DNA of 64,000 bases, from contig NZ_JARGES010000018.1 of the NCBI RefSeq assembly GCF_029210365.1, positions 496,001 to 560,000 of the forward strand. The letters run 5' to 3'. This document shows, piece by piece, positions 38,130-46,691 of this stretch. The notes under the pieces are model-generated. The model was not told where the DNA came from. It searched no databases and worked only from the letters and a program-made list of their open reading frames with translations. Position 1 is the stretch's first letter; every line of letters begins with the position of its first letter. The DNA comes from Mesorhizobium sp. YIM 152430 (GTDB lineage Bacteria; Pseudomonadota; Alphaproteobacteria; Rhizobiales; Rhizobiaceae). Both the position numbers and the translations under genes were made by a program.

Positions 38130-39929
38130 ATGGCCCGCAGATCAGCGGCCGCCGAGCGCGGCCGCACCGACAAGGCCCTCGGTCATCGCTTGAGAAGGAT
38201 GCGAAACGAAACGATGAACCCCATCGCGCAGCATGATCAGGCGGCGGCCGCTCCCAAACCCAACGCATCCATCGATTGCGGCTGGGGCCGGCTCCATTTC
38301 TGCCAGACCTATGACGACAACGAAGCCATCGTGGACGCGCTGCGCGAGGAAGGACCCGCGCGGCGCGACATCGCGTTCTACGTCCGCGATCCGCACGTCC
38401 TGCTCGCCATGGCGCCGCAGGAAATCTTCCTCGACCCCTCGCACACTTTCCGGCTCGATCTTTCCACCTACCGCGCCGCGCGCAAGCAGCCGAAAGGCTA
38501 TTTCATCCGCCGTCTTTCCTCGGAAGCCGATGCCGACGCCGTCAACACCATCTATGCCTCCCGCAACATGGTGCCGGTGCGCCCGGACTTCTTCTGGCGC
38601 AACCGCGACAGCCGCTCGCTGACCTATCTCGTCGCCGAGGACGAGATTTCAGGCGAGATCATCGGCACGGTGACCGGCGTCGACCACAAGCGCCTCTTCA
38701 ACGATCCCGAGAAAGGCTCCTCGCTCTGGTGCCTCGCCGTCGATCCGCAGGCCCGCCATCCCGGCATCGGCGAAATGCTGGTGCGCCGCCTCGCCGAGCA
38801 TTTCGCCGCGCGCGGCTCGGCCTTCATGGATCTGTCCGTCCTGCACGACAATGATCTGGCGATCGGTCTTTACGAGAAGCTCGGCTTCAGGCGCGTCCCG
38901 GTCTTCGCCATCAAGCGCAAGAATCCGATCAATGAAAAGCTCTTCGCCTCGCCGCTCGCCGAATATGACGCGCTCAACCCCTATGCGCGGCTGATTGTCG
39001 ACGAGGCGCGCCGGCGCGGCGTCCATGTCGAGATCACCGACGCCGAGGGCGGTTTCTTTCGCCTGTCCTATGGTGGCCGTTCGGTCCATTGCCGCGAGAG
39101 CCTGTCGGAAATGACCTCGGCCGTGGCGATGTCGATCTGCGACGACAAGTCGGTCACCCGCCGCGTCGTCGAGAATGCCGGCATCGTCGTGCCCGAGCAG
39201 ATCCTGGCAGGCGGCGACGACGCCGCAATTTCCGCCTTCATCGAAAAGCACGGCAGGATCGTCGTGAAGCCCGCGCGCGGCGAGCAGGGCAAGGGCGTCG
39301 CCGTCGGGCTCGACAATCTCGACGACGCAAAGGCCGCGATCGCCGCCGCGCGCGAAATCTGCGACCGCGTCCTGCTCGAAGCCTGCTTCGACGGCGACGA
39401 TTTGCGTCTCGTCGTGATCGATTTTCGCCTCGTCGCCGCCGCGATGCGCCGCCCGCCCTGCATCGTCGGCGACGGCCAGCAGGACATCCGCTCGCTGATC
39501 GAGAAACAGTCCCGCCGCCGCGCCGCCGCCACCGGCGGCGAGAGCACGATCCCCATCGACGCCGAGACCGAACGCTGCCTTGCCGAAAAGAACCTGGCGC
39601 TCGACGACGTGCCGAAGGAAGGAGAGGAGATCGTGGTGCGCAAGACCGCCAATCTCCACACCGGCGGCTCGATCCACGATGTCACGGCGCAGGTCCACCC
39701 GAAGCTCGTCGACGCGGCGATCAAGGCCGCGCGCGCGATCGACATTCCCGTCGTCGGCATCGATTTCATGGTGCATTCGCCCGGCGAGCCGGATTATGTG
39801 TTCATCGAGGCCAACGAGCGGCCGGGCCTCGCCAATCATGAGCCGCAGCCGACGGCCGAGCGTTTCGTCGATCTCCTGTTCCCCATGTCGGGGCAGCGAT
39901 CGGCCTCGCAGGCGCTCGGCCGAAGCTAA
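38130..39929 (+). CDS. ngg: N-acetylglutaminylglutamine synthetase (GNAT plus ATP-grasp)
   Basis: A 599-residue two-domain enzyme that acetylates and joins two glutamines. A GNAT acetyltransferase domain (about residues 120-270, with VDPQARHPGIGEMLVRRL as the acetyl-CoA loop) precedes a C-terminal ATP-grasp ligase (about 300-590, with VVKPARGEQGKGVAVGL and FIEANERPGL). It starts 2 bases after the asnO stop codon. The start at 38130 is preferred because the following charged stretch is typical; ATGs at 38199 and 38214 exist. Confidence 0.9.
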   Translation: MARRSAAAERGRTDKALGHRLRRMRNETMNPIAQHDQAAAAPKPNASIDCGWGRLHFCQTYDDNEAIVDALREEGPARRDIAFYVRDPHVLLAMAPQEIFLDPSHTFRLDLSTYRAARKQPKGYFIRRLSSEADADAVNTIYASRNMVPVRPDFFWRNRDSRSLTYLVAEDEISGEIIGTVTGVDHKRLFNDPEKGSSLWCLAVDPQARHPGIGEMLVRRLAEHFAARGSAFMDLSVLHDNDLAIGLYEKLGFRRVPVFAIKRKNPINEKLFASPLAEYDALNPYARLIVDEARRRGVHVEITDAEGGFFRLSYGGRSVHCRESLSEMTSAVAMSICDDKSVTRRVVENAGIVVPEQILAGGDDAAISAFIEKHGRIVVKPARGEQGKGVAVGLDNLDDAKAAIAAAREICDRVLLEACFDGDDLRLVVIDFRLVAAAMRRPPCIVGDGQQDIRSLIEKQSRRRAAATGGESTIPIDAETERCLAEKNLALDDVPKEGEEIVVRKTANLHTGGSIHDVTAQVHPKLVDAAIKAARAIDIPVVGIDFMVHSPGEPDYVFIEANERPGLANHEPQPTAERFVDLLFPMSGQRSASQALGRS

Positions 39930-39942
39930 TCGAGGTTGAATC

Positions 39943-41103
39943 TTGAAGATCGACGAAGCCTATCTCGCTCGACAGCTCCACAATCTGCTCTCGATCAACA
40001 GCCCGACCGGCTACACCGACCAGGTCGTGCGCTATTGCTCCGAAGAACTCGAACGGCTCGGCCTGACGGCGGAACTGACCCGCCGCGGCGCGATCCGCGC
40101 GGTTCGGCAGGGCTCGCGCCGGCGCGGTGCCCGTGCGATCATCACCCATCTCGATACGCTCGGCGCGCAGGTGAAGATGGTCAAGGACAATGGCCGCCTC
40201 GAACTCGTGCCCATCGGCAACTGGTCGGCGCGTTTTGCCGAAGGCGCGCGCGTCACCGTCTATACCGAGCAGGGCGCCTATCGCGGCACGATCCTGCCTC
40301 TGAAGGCGTCCGGCCACACCTTCAACGAGGGCGTCGACACGCTTCCCGTCGGCTGGGACTTCGTCGAGCTTCGCATCGACGCCTTGACGAAGAACCGCTC
40401 GGAAACCCACGCGCTCGGCATCGATGTCGGCGATTTCGTCGCCGTCGATCCGCAGCCCGAATTCCTCGACAATGGCTACATCAACTCGCGCCATCTCGAC
40501 GACAAGGCCGGCGTCGCCATCGCGCTCGCCGCGATCAAGGCGCTGGAGGACGAGAAGGCGACGACGCCGGTCGACATCCACTGGCTCTTCACCATCGCCG
40601 AGGAAGTCGGCGTCGGTGCCGCGTCCATCGTTACGCCCGAGATCGCCTCGATGGTCACCATCGACAACGGCACCACCGCGCCTGGCCAGAACTCCTCCGA
40701 ATTCGGCGTCACCATCGCCATGGCCGATCAGGCCGGCCCGTTCGACTATCATCTGACGCGCAAGCTGGTGGATTTGTGCCGCGAGAACGGGCTGCAATAC
40801 CAGAAGGATATCTTCCGCTACTACCGCTCCGATTCAGCCTCTGCCATCGAGGCCGGCCATGACGTGCGCACCGCGCTCGTCGCCTTCGGCGTCGACGCCT
40901 CGCACGGCTACGAGCGCATCCACGTCCATGCGCTGATCTCCATCGCCGAACTCATCGCGCGCTATGTCGCAAGCCCGATCGAAATCGAGCGCGACGTCAG
41001 CGAGGTGTCGAGCCTCGAAGGCTTTACCGAACAGCCGATGGAAGAGGCCGCGCAGCCCGAATTCGATCCGGACATCCATTCCCACGCCGACGATCAGCGC
41101 TGA
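39943..41103 (+). CDS. NAGGN-system M42-family peptidase
   Basis: A 386-residue metallopeptidase of the M42/deblocking aminopeptidase type that accompanies asnO and ngg in NAGGN operons. Metal-site motifs are visible: the His-Asp in THLDTLG, HLDDKAGVA, the paired Glu in IAEEVGVG, and IDNGTTAPG. The start is a TTG at 39943 with GAGG upstream. It may hydrolyse or recycle the osmolyte, which is inference. The 3' end overlaps the convergent transpeptidase by 10 bases. Confidence 0.88.
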   Translation: MKIDEAYLARQLHNLLSINSPTGYTDQVVRYCSEELERLGLTAELTRRGAIRAVRQGSRRRGARAIITHLDTLGAQVKMVKDNGRLELVPIGNWSARFAEGARVTVYTEQGAYRGTILPLKASGHTFNEGVDTLPVGWDFVELRIDALTKNRSETHALGIDVGDFVAVDPQPEFLDNGYINSRHLDDKAGVAIALAAIKALEDEKATTPVDIHWLFTIAEEVGVGAASIVTPEIASMVTIDNGTTAPGQNSSEFGVTIAMADQAGPFDYHLTRKLVDLCRENGLQYQKDIFRYYRSDSASAIEAGHDVRTALVAFGVDASHGYERIHVHALISIAELIARYVASPIEIERDVSEVSSLEGFTEQPMEEAAQPEFDPDIHSHADDQR

Positions 41104-41522
41104 ACGACGATCCGCGTCTGCTTCAGCCCGACGCGCTGCGTCAGCGCGAACAGGCGCGCGGCATGGTCGGGATGAAGGCGCACGCAGCCTGCCGAGGCCG
41201 GGCGTCCGAGCCTGTTCACCTGATAGGTGCCGTGGACGGCGTAATGTCCGTTGTAGAAGATCGCATAGGGCATCGGCGCGTTCTCGTAGCGGCTAGACCG
41301 GTGATTCTTCGACAGCCATTTCGCCGACCATTGTCCGGTCGGCGTGATCTTGCCCTTGCGTGCGGTGGACACCGGCCAGCGATAGAGAACCTTCCCGTTA
41401 TGCGTCACGGTCATGGTCTGCGTCGCAAGGCTGACCTTGGCGACGAGGCTCGCGGCAGATGCCGTGCCGAAGGGGGCGACCGCGAGGATCGCGGCAAGGA
41501 TGAAGGGAACGAACCGGTTCAT
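41094..41522 (-). CDS. L,D-transpeptidase (YkuD domain)
   Basis: A 142-residue exported peptidoglycan cross-linking or editing enzyme. A signal peptide (residues 1-23) precedes a compact YkuD domain with the catalytic signature HGTYQVNRLGRPASAGCVRL, including the conserved His, Ser-x-Gly-Cys and Arg. It is among the shortest forms of the family. It is convergent with the M42 peptidase. About 180 bases separate it from the next gene on its strand, and these include that gene's terminator. Confidence 0.88.
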   Translation of the reverse strand: MNRFVPFILAAILAVAPFGTASAASLVAKVSLATQTMTVTHNGKVLYRWPVSTARKGKITPTGQWSAKWLSKNHRSSRYENAPMPYAIFYNGHYAVHGTYQVNRLGRPASAGCVRLHPDHAARLFALTQRVGLKQTRIVVQR

Positions 41523-41653
41523 GATGCGCCTCGCTTGCAACCAGAGCGTTAGTAAAGCACATTGCAAATGTAACGCTACGTAACGTGGTCGTGAGGCGCG
41601 CGTTTACCTTGTGTTATGGTTAACGAACAAGGACTTGAGCGCGAACCGACAGC

Positions 41654-41680
41654 AAAAGCCCGGCACGCCGGCCGGGCTTT
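41654..41680 (-). terminator. Rho-independent terminator of the ElaB-like gene
   Basis: Nine-base arms AAGCCCGGC / GCCGGGCTT with a 6-base loop; on the minus strand it runs into TTTT. It follows the ElaB-like stop codon by 25 bases. Confidence 0.85.
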
Positions 41681-41704
41681 GTCCTTGTGATCGAACGTTC
41701 AGGC

Positions 41705-41950
41705 TCAGCTCCAGCGCCAGCGGCTCTGGTGACGCTCGGCTTCGGCCTGCTGGCCGAGCACGAATCCGATGACGCCTGCCAGCACCGATGCCACCAGGAT
41801 GGAGGTGCCGGGATTGTCCTTGACGACCTCATAGGCCTGCTGAGCCCGCTCGCTCGCCGCGCTTTGCAGCGAGGCCAGTTCCTCGCGCAAGTCGGCGATC
41901 TGACGCTCCAGGCCATGCGTTTCGCGGTCGTCGTTCTGCATCGGGTCCAT
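41705..41950 (-). CDS. ElaB/YqjD/DUF883-like membrane-anchored stress protein
   Basis: An 81-residue protein with an N-terminal coiled coil (about residues 10-45) and one C-terminal membrane helix (GTSILVASVLAGVIGFVLGQ). That matches ElaB/YqjD-type inner-membrane proteins that bind ribosomes or stabilise membranes in stationary phase. A perfect EcfG-type promoter lies upstream, and AAGGACACC is the ribosome binding site. A good terminator follows, so this is a single-gene unit of the general stress response. Confidence 0.75.
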   Translation of the reverse strand: MDPMQNDDRETHGLERQIADLREELASLQSAASERAQQAYEVVKDNPGTSILVASVLAGVIGFVLGQQAEAERHQSRWRWS

Positions 41951-41984
41951 GATAGGTGTCCTTGGTTGAGGATTGGACTTGCAA

Positions 41985-42009
41985 AACGGACGGACGCAGG
42001 GAGTGTTCC
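41985..42009 (-). promoter_or_regulatory. EcfG-type promoter of the ElaB-like gene
   Basis: On the minus strand GGAAC (42009-42005), a 16-base spacer and CGTT (41988-41985) match the general stress sigma factor consensus exactly. The start codon is 35 bases downstream at 41950. Confidence 0.8.
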
Positions 42010-42041
42010 GGCTTTCATCGAATATCGCTTCGGGCCGATGA

Positions 42042-42069
42042 AAAAGCCGGGCAACATGGCCCGGCTTTT
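42042..42069 (-). terminator. Bidirectional terminator after the FemAB pseudogene
   Basis: Eleven-base arms AAAAGCCGGGC / GCCCGGCTTTT with a 6-base loop give T runs on both strands. It lies 65 bases downstream of the pseudogene stop codon on the minus strand. Confidence 0.85.
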
Positions 42070-42133
42070 CTGATCGCGCGCCGCCAGTACATCCGTGGTC
42101 GGCTCGCACTCGCATGAGTGTGCGCGCGAGTGG

Positions 42134-43779
42134 TTAACGAAAGGTTAACGGTGGAACGGAGGTGGACGTGGACGGAATTGGCAGTGCGCCGCCGCTCGCC
42201 CCGTTCCGTGCGAAGTTCGGCAGAGTGCTTTGGTTGAGCTCTTGCAGAAGCAACGCAGCCTTCACCCGCTGCGGCTCCATCTTTCCGCTTCCCGAATGCA
42301 TCTGGAGCACGGCCTCGAGTTGAGCTTTCGCCGCGCGCGCGCATCCGAGATTGAACAGGCTGACAGCGACGCCGTAACGAGCAGACGCGGAGTCGGGTGT
42401 CAGTTGGATCGCCTTGCCAAAGGCTTCCACGGCATCCCCATGGCGGCCCAGCGCCTGCAACGCGGTGCCCAGTCGCGTCCACCCTTTGGCCAGCTCAGGC
42501 GCGACCGATGACAGTGTCTGGAAAATCGTTGCCGCCGCCTGATGATCGCCCTTGCTCGCCACGAACTGGCCCAGCGCGTAAAGCGTCGTCGCGTGGAGGG
42601 GGTCGGTGTCCAGGATCTGGCGATAGGCTCGCTCGGCCTTCACCAGAAGTCCGTCCTTGTGCCAGCCGTTTGCCGCCTTGAAGATCCCCGAAAGCAACCG
42701 GACATCGAGCTTGTCGCCCAGATTACGGCCGGAGCGGGTGTAGACGCGCTTGTTCCCGATAATCGTGTCGGTGGCTCCCAACATGTATTTGTACGGCTCG
42801 TTCCCGCGCAGGAAGTCGTAGGTCCGGAAGCCGTTCTCGATCGCATGGCGGATGCTGAAGGCGTGCAGAAGAAGGCCGGGGGAAACTGTCTGCACCGTTT
42901 CGTCGCGGCCGGCCATGCTGAAGAGGTAGGTTTTCTTCACCGGGTCGATGAAGGTCGCCAGCGCGCCAAGCGGCCGCTCGCCTTGCCACAGCACCGGAAA
43001 GAACAGACAGCCATCGCTGAAGGCGTCCTGGAACGTGCGCTGGTTGGTTCGCAGGATGCCGGGCATCCGGTTCCCCTTGCGCGTCCCCCATCGATCCCTC
43101 CAGAAGCCGAGCAGAATGCCGATGTCGCGATCGAGCGTCGCCGAATCCGGCAGCGTGATGCGGAATTCGTCCGAACCGTCCAGTTTGCGAAGCAGCCGCC
43201 TCAGCTTCTGGCGCGTGTTCGCACCGACCTTCTCCTCCAGATAGGCATCCCATGTCGCGGGCAGTTCGATCGAGGGACATATGCTGTTGTCGATATTGTC
43301 GGCCTTGTTGACCGCGGTCACATTGCGAATGTCGAGCCGCCTGTCTTCGAGGTTTTCGATGAAACTCCTCATCCGGCCGCTCGACATGCGCAGATTGTCG
43401 AGATGCAGGTTGGCCCAGTTCATCTTTCGCAAATGCTTGGCAAAGGCCGACATCGCGGCCTGCGCGAACTGCGGAGCGCAGACCGCGCCGGTATAGTCCG
43501 CGACATGCGCGCCGCCCATGTGGACGTCGTGGTAGAAAAATCCGTGCTTGCCGTTCAGTCGCGTTTTGAGCCCATCGGCATCAGCGCCACATAGGGCGAA
43601 GGCGAAGGGCCTCGACGCGCCGCCAATACGAACCACTCGCCCTCGAAGCGGCGGAGAAAAGCGGAGATGAAGTGCCAGGAAAGGAAATACTACGCGTCGG
43701 GGTCCGATCGGTAGAGATCGTCCCAATTGGACTTCAGTCCCTCAATATCCTCCCGACTGGTAACGACATCGATCAGCAT
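42134..43779 (-). pseudogene. Broken FemAB/GNAT (CelD-BcsL-like) acyltransferase with TPR tail
   Basis: The intact frame would start at the ATG at 43779 (MLIDVVTSREDIEGLKSNWD). It is stopped by an in-frame TAG at codon 30 (43692-43690), where the next residues YFLSWHFISAF continue a typical FemAB-like sequence and CAG would be expected. A one-base loss near 43573 then moves the rest, from LKTRLNGKHGF onward, into another frame that stays open to 42134. The long 3' part has the FemAB/GNAT core and then TPR repeats (from about 42670). Homologues act in surface polysaccharide or cell-envelope modification. Confidence 0.75.
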
Positions 43780-44510
43780 AGCCGCCGCGCCCCACCGCGC
43801 TTGAGACTTCTCCGGCCTTGAAGTCAACTCCGCTTCTTCCCCCAGCGTCAAGCTATCGTTCGAATGCCGGTCTCCGGCGTCATCGCCGCAAACGCGCGCG
43901 TGGTGTCTTCACCGGTCGCGCGGCATCGCGTGAACTCACCGCGCACGATGCTTCGGATGCGTCAGCCAGTGGATTGAAGTTGCGGTGGTGCCCAGGGACG
44001 GATTGCTCTTCCAGCCTCTCAGTGTATTGAATTTCCTAGACAATTTCTTCTCGACTTTAGTGGTTTGTATCACAATTTGTAGCACAGGACAAAGAGCCAT
44101 GCGGTGTGGCCGGTAATACAGAGACCGGCAAATCGGACGCTTCGCGGCCTGTCGCACTTGTGGATATGCGAGCGCGTCGCTTGCAAGGCACGATGCTTTG
44201 CTGGTGCAGGGCTTCGTAGCCCGAAAACATGATGTTAGGCCGCCATCGATTCCAACGGACAATTTGTCGACGAACTGTTGGTGGGAGTGCAGGGCACGGG
44301 CAGCAAGATGAGGCTGCACTCTCGGGCAATAAGAGCGCGGCCGGAAACGCAATCGCTTCAAAGTGATCTAGTCAATGACTACCGAGCCAAGCATTTGCCC
44401 ATAGAACCCTCAGAAGAGCGACAAGGCAACATTATCATTCATTGGTATCTGCCGACAAGCGCGGCGGTAACGGTCGAAAATCGTTGCCAGAAGCGCCGCC
44501 ATGATTCATC
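43780..44510. other. 731-base stretch without a recognisable gene
   Basis: Several short open frames exist on both strands, but none has a good ribosome binding site, a recognised motif or consistent codon use. AT content is higher than in flanking genes. It may hold remnants of mobile DNA at the left side of the accessory island. I could not identify any. Confidence 0.5.
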
Positions 44511-44519
44511 GTGCTTCCG

Positions 44520-45542
44520 ATGATTCTGCGGCCCAAACCCTCCGTGCGCCACCCCGGCACGATTCCTGTCGCGGCAGCCGTTGTCCCGGCGATCCCCGTC
44601 CCGGCCTGGCTGCGCCGCGCCGTTCCTGACGCGCAAAGCCTTAGGGGGAAAGGAGTCGAGGATGTCGCGCTCGCCGCCGGCGCCGCCCTCGGCGCACTCG
44701 ATGCCGTGGTCCGCCGGCAAGAGCGGTGGGCCGGTGCCTGGCGGCAGCGGCTGGCGCTTGCGGCGGCCGCGGTAACGGCCAAGCAGGCCTGCCGGGTCGA
44801 AGATGAAAATGCGCTGCGCGACGCCGTGCTGCTCACGCGCCCGGGCGATTTTTTGTCCGTCGGTCCCGCCGGGCTTTTACTGCTCGCCTGGCGCCGGCTG
44901 GCATCTCGGCCCGTAGGCGAGCTGTTGACGGAGAAAAACCTCGCTGCGGTGTCGGAAGAGTTCGGTTACGCCGGCGACGACGAGGCGGTCAGCGATCTGG
45001 CGGACGACCTTCAACAGCTCTCCGCCAGTCCCGGGACGGTCGGGATCCTGACTGGGGCGTTCATGACCGCCGAACGACATGGCTTCGGGCGCGCCGTCGG
45101 AGCCTGGCTCGCCGACGCGCTGCTGGCGCAGCGGTTGGGCTGGACGCACGCGGTGCCGCTGCTTGGAATCGAGGTGGCCTTGGGTACAAGCGCCCGCCCG
45201 CGTCGATCGACAGCCAGTTCCGTGGCCACAAACGTTGAGATAGATTCTGAGAGTGTCAAAAGTCTCCTTGCTGCGCAGGCGCGGACCGCGTTGCGGGCGA
45301 TCGACCTGTCTACCGAGCTTGGCCGCCGCGCTGAAAAACTGCTCGCCATCGCGCCGAAACTCAGAGCCAGGGGAGCAGACGCGGTCGTCGAAAGGCTTCT
45401 GTCAGGCGATGCAATGGTCGCTTCCGACAATGTCGGCGCAATGAGCGATCGCGGTCTGCGCCGCCTGTTCGACCGGCTGGTCGAACTCGGCGCCGTGCGC
45501 GAACTGACCGGTCGCCCCGCCTTCCGCATCTACGGGCTGTGA
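44520..45542 (+). CDS. DUF1403 family protein
   Basis: A 340-residue protein of the DUF1403 family known mainly from rhizobial plasmids and islands, where it precedes a scpB-like gene. It is largely helical and Ala/Leu-rich; ENALRDAVLLTRPGDFLSVGPAGLLL is a recognisable family stretch (residues about 98-123). The function is unknown. The ATG at 44520 is chosen; a GTG at 44511 is 3 codons earlier. Its stop codon overlaps the ATG of the scpB frame (TGATG), which suggests coupled translation. Confidence 0.75.
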   Translation: MILRPKPSVRHPGTIPVAAAVVPAIPVPAWLRRAVPDAQSLRGKGVEDVALAAGAALGALDAVVRRQERWAGAWRQRLALAAAAVTAKQACRVEDENALRDAVLLTRPGDFLSVGPAGLLLLAWRRLASRPVGELLTEKNLAAVSEEFGYAGDDEAVSDLADDLQQLSASPGTVGILTGAFMTAERHGFGRAVGAWLADALLAQRLGWTHAVPLLGIEVALGTSARPRRSTASSVATNVEIDSESVKSLLAAQARTALRAIDLSTELGRRAEKLLAIAPKLRARGADAVVERLLSGDAMVASDNVGAMSDRGLRRLFDRLVELGAVRELTGRPAFRIYGL

Positions 45543-45648
45543 TGATGGCGGCGCGTTCGACGAAGATTCGCCGAGCAAATGGGGATAGGCAACGACCGTT
45601 GCTTGACCGGGAGCTGGATCATCTGCCGCCGGAAGCGCGCTGGCGCGA

Positions 45649-46242
45649 ATGGATGCACCGGGTCGAAGCGACGTCTTTGCCGCAAGTGAACCAGTAACCC
45701 GCGAGACGCTGGCGCGCATCGTCGGCAAAAACTGCAGCATCGACCTTTTGATCGACGACATCCGCGAGGAGCTGCGCGGCCGGCCGTACGACCTTGTCGC
45801 CGTCGCCGGCGGCTGGAAGCACCTGACGCGACCGGCCTATGCCGACGCCATCCGCGCTGCGGTCAGCGGTAACGAACGCGCGGCGGAACTCACGCAGTCA
45901 GAGGTGCTCGTGCTCATGTGCGTGGCGTATTTCCAGCCGATCACCCGCGCCGAACTGTCGTCCTTCTTCGGCAAGGAGATTTCTCGCGACCTGGTCGGCC
46001 ATCTGCGCGGCGCCGGGATGATTGCCTCCGGTCCACGCAGCCCGACGCCGGGCGCACCCTACACCTATGTGACGACGAAAGAATTCCTGCTGGCGTTCGG
46101 GCTCGACACGCTGCGCGACCTGCCGGATTTAGAGGCCCTTGAGGATGCAGGACTGCTCAGCAAGGAAAAGCTGCTTGCGGGCGACATTGTGCCCGGGTTC
46201 TCCAACGGTGTATCAGAAATCGGCGTCGAGTTCGACGAATAA
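45649..46242 (+). CDS. scpB: ScpB-like SMC-Scp complex subunit (probable 5' frameshift)
   Basis: A 197-residue ScpB-type double winged-helix protein, the kleisin partner of SMC complexes. The segment from VFAASEPVTRETLARIVGKN to YTYVTTKEFLLAFGLDTLRD is typical. The native start is probably the ATG at 45542, coupled to DUF1403. That frame encodes a rhizobial-type N-terminus (RELDHLPPEARWREWMHRVE) but runs to a stop. One base appears to be missing near 45670, after which the ScpB frame continues. The ATG at 45649 would rescue almost the whole domain, but no ribosome binding site is seen. Confidence 0.7.
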   Translation: MDAPGRSDVFAASEPVTRETLARIVGKNCSIDLLIDDIREELRGRPYDLVAVAGGWKHLTRPAYADAIRAAVSGNERAAELTQSEVLVLMCVAYFQPITRAELSSFFGKEISRDLVGHLRGAGMIASGPRSPTPGAPYTYVTTKEFLLAFGLDTLRDLPDLEALEDAGLLSKEKLLAGDIVPGFSNGVSEIGVEFDE

Positions 46243-46325
46243 ATCATGTGGGATGCGGCAACGCTTTCTGATCTGACGACACCGAACGCAGTTGGCCCGG
46301 CGCGAGGCCGAGCCCAGTCATGACG

Positions 46326-46691
46326 TCATGCCGTCGAATACGGCCGGTTGCCGCCGAGCCACAGGCTCACCGCGGCTAGGACCGCGACGATAAGCCCGGC
46401 GATCACATGGACCCACATCGCGGCCGCGACAACCGAGAAGCCCTGCGCCCAGGGTGCGATCACCGCCCAAAGGCCGAGCGCGACGTTGGCCCATTCCTCG
46501 ACCTGGTGCAACGCGAAGAGCGCGGCAACCGCGATCAGCGTCACAGCGGCGCCGATGATCCAGGCATTCCATGCGGCATAGGTTTCGGCCGCGTAGCCGA
46601 GATACCAGGGTGATAGCAGAAGACCGAGACCGGCAATGACGTTGACGAGATCGAATGCCGTCCGGTTATCGGAAGATAAAGGCTTCAGCAT
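46326..46691 (-). CDS. SPW-repeat membrane protein
   Basis: A 121-residue protein with four membrane helices in two repeats, each carrying the SPW-type motif (LLLSPWYLGYA and VIAPWAQGF). Function is unknown in this family. A strong AAGGAGGAATC ribosome binding site lies inside the end of the upstream gene, whose stop codon overlaps this start region by 7 bases, so the two genes are one operon. Confidence 0.85.
   Translation of the reverse strand: MLKPLSSDNRTAFDLVNVIAGLGLLLSPWYLGYAAETYAAWNAWIIGAAVTLIAVAALFALHQVEEWANVALGLWAVIAPWAQGFSVVAAAMWVHVIAGLIVAVLAAVSLWLGGNRPYSTA

Noticed and set aside
42134-42148. TTAA-N7-TTAA, an exact full CtrA box
   Set aside because: It lies at the very 3' end of the FemAB pseudogene and 184 bases from the next start codon, beyond the EcfG-type promoter. 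It is more likely chance than a working site.
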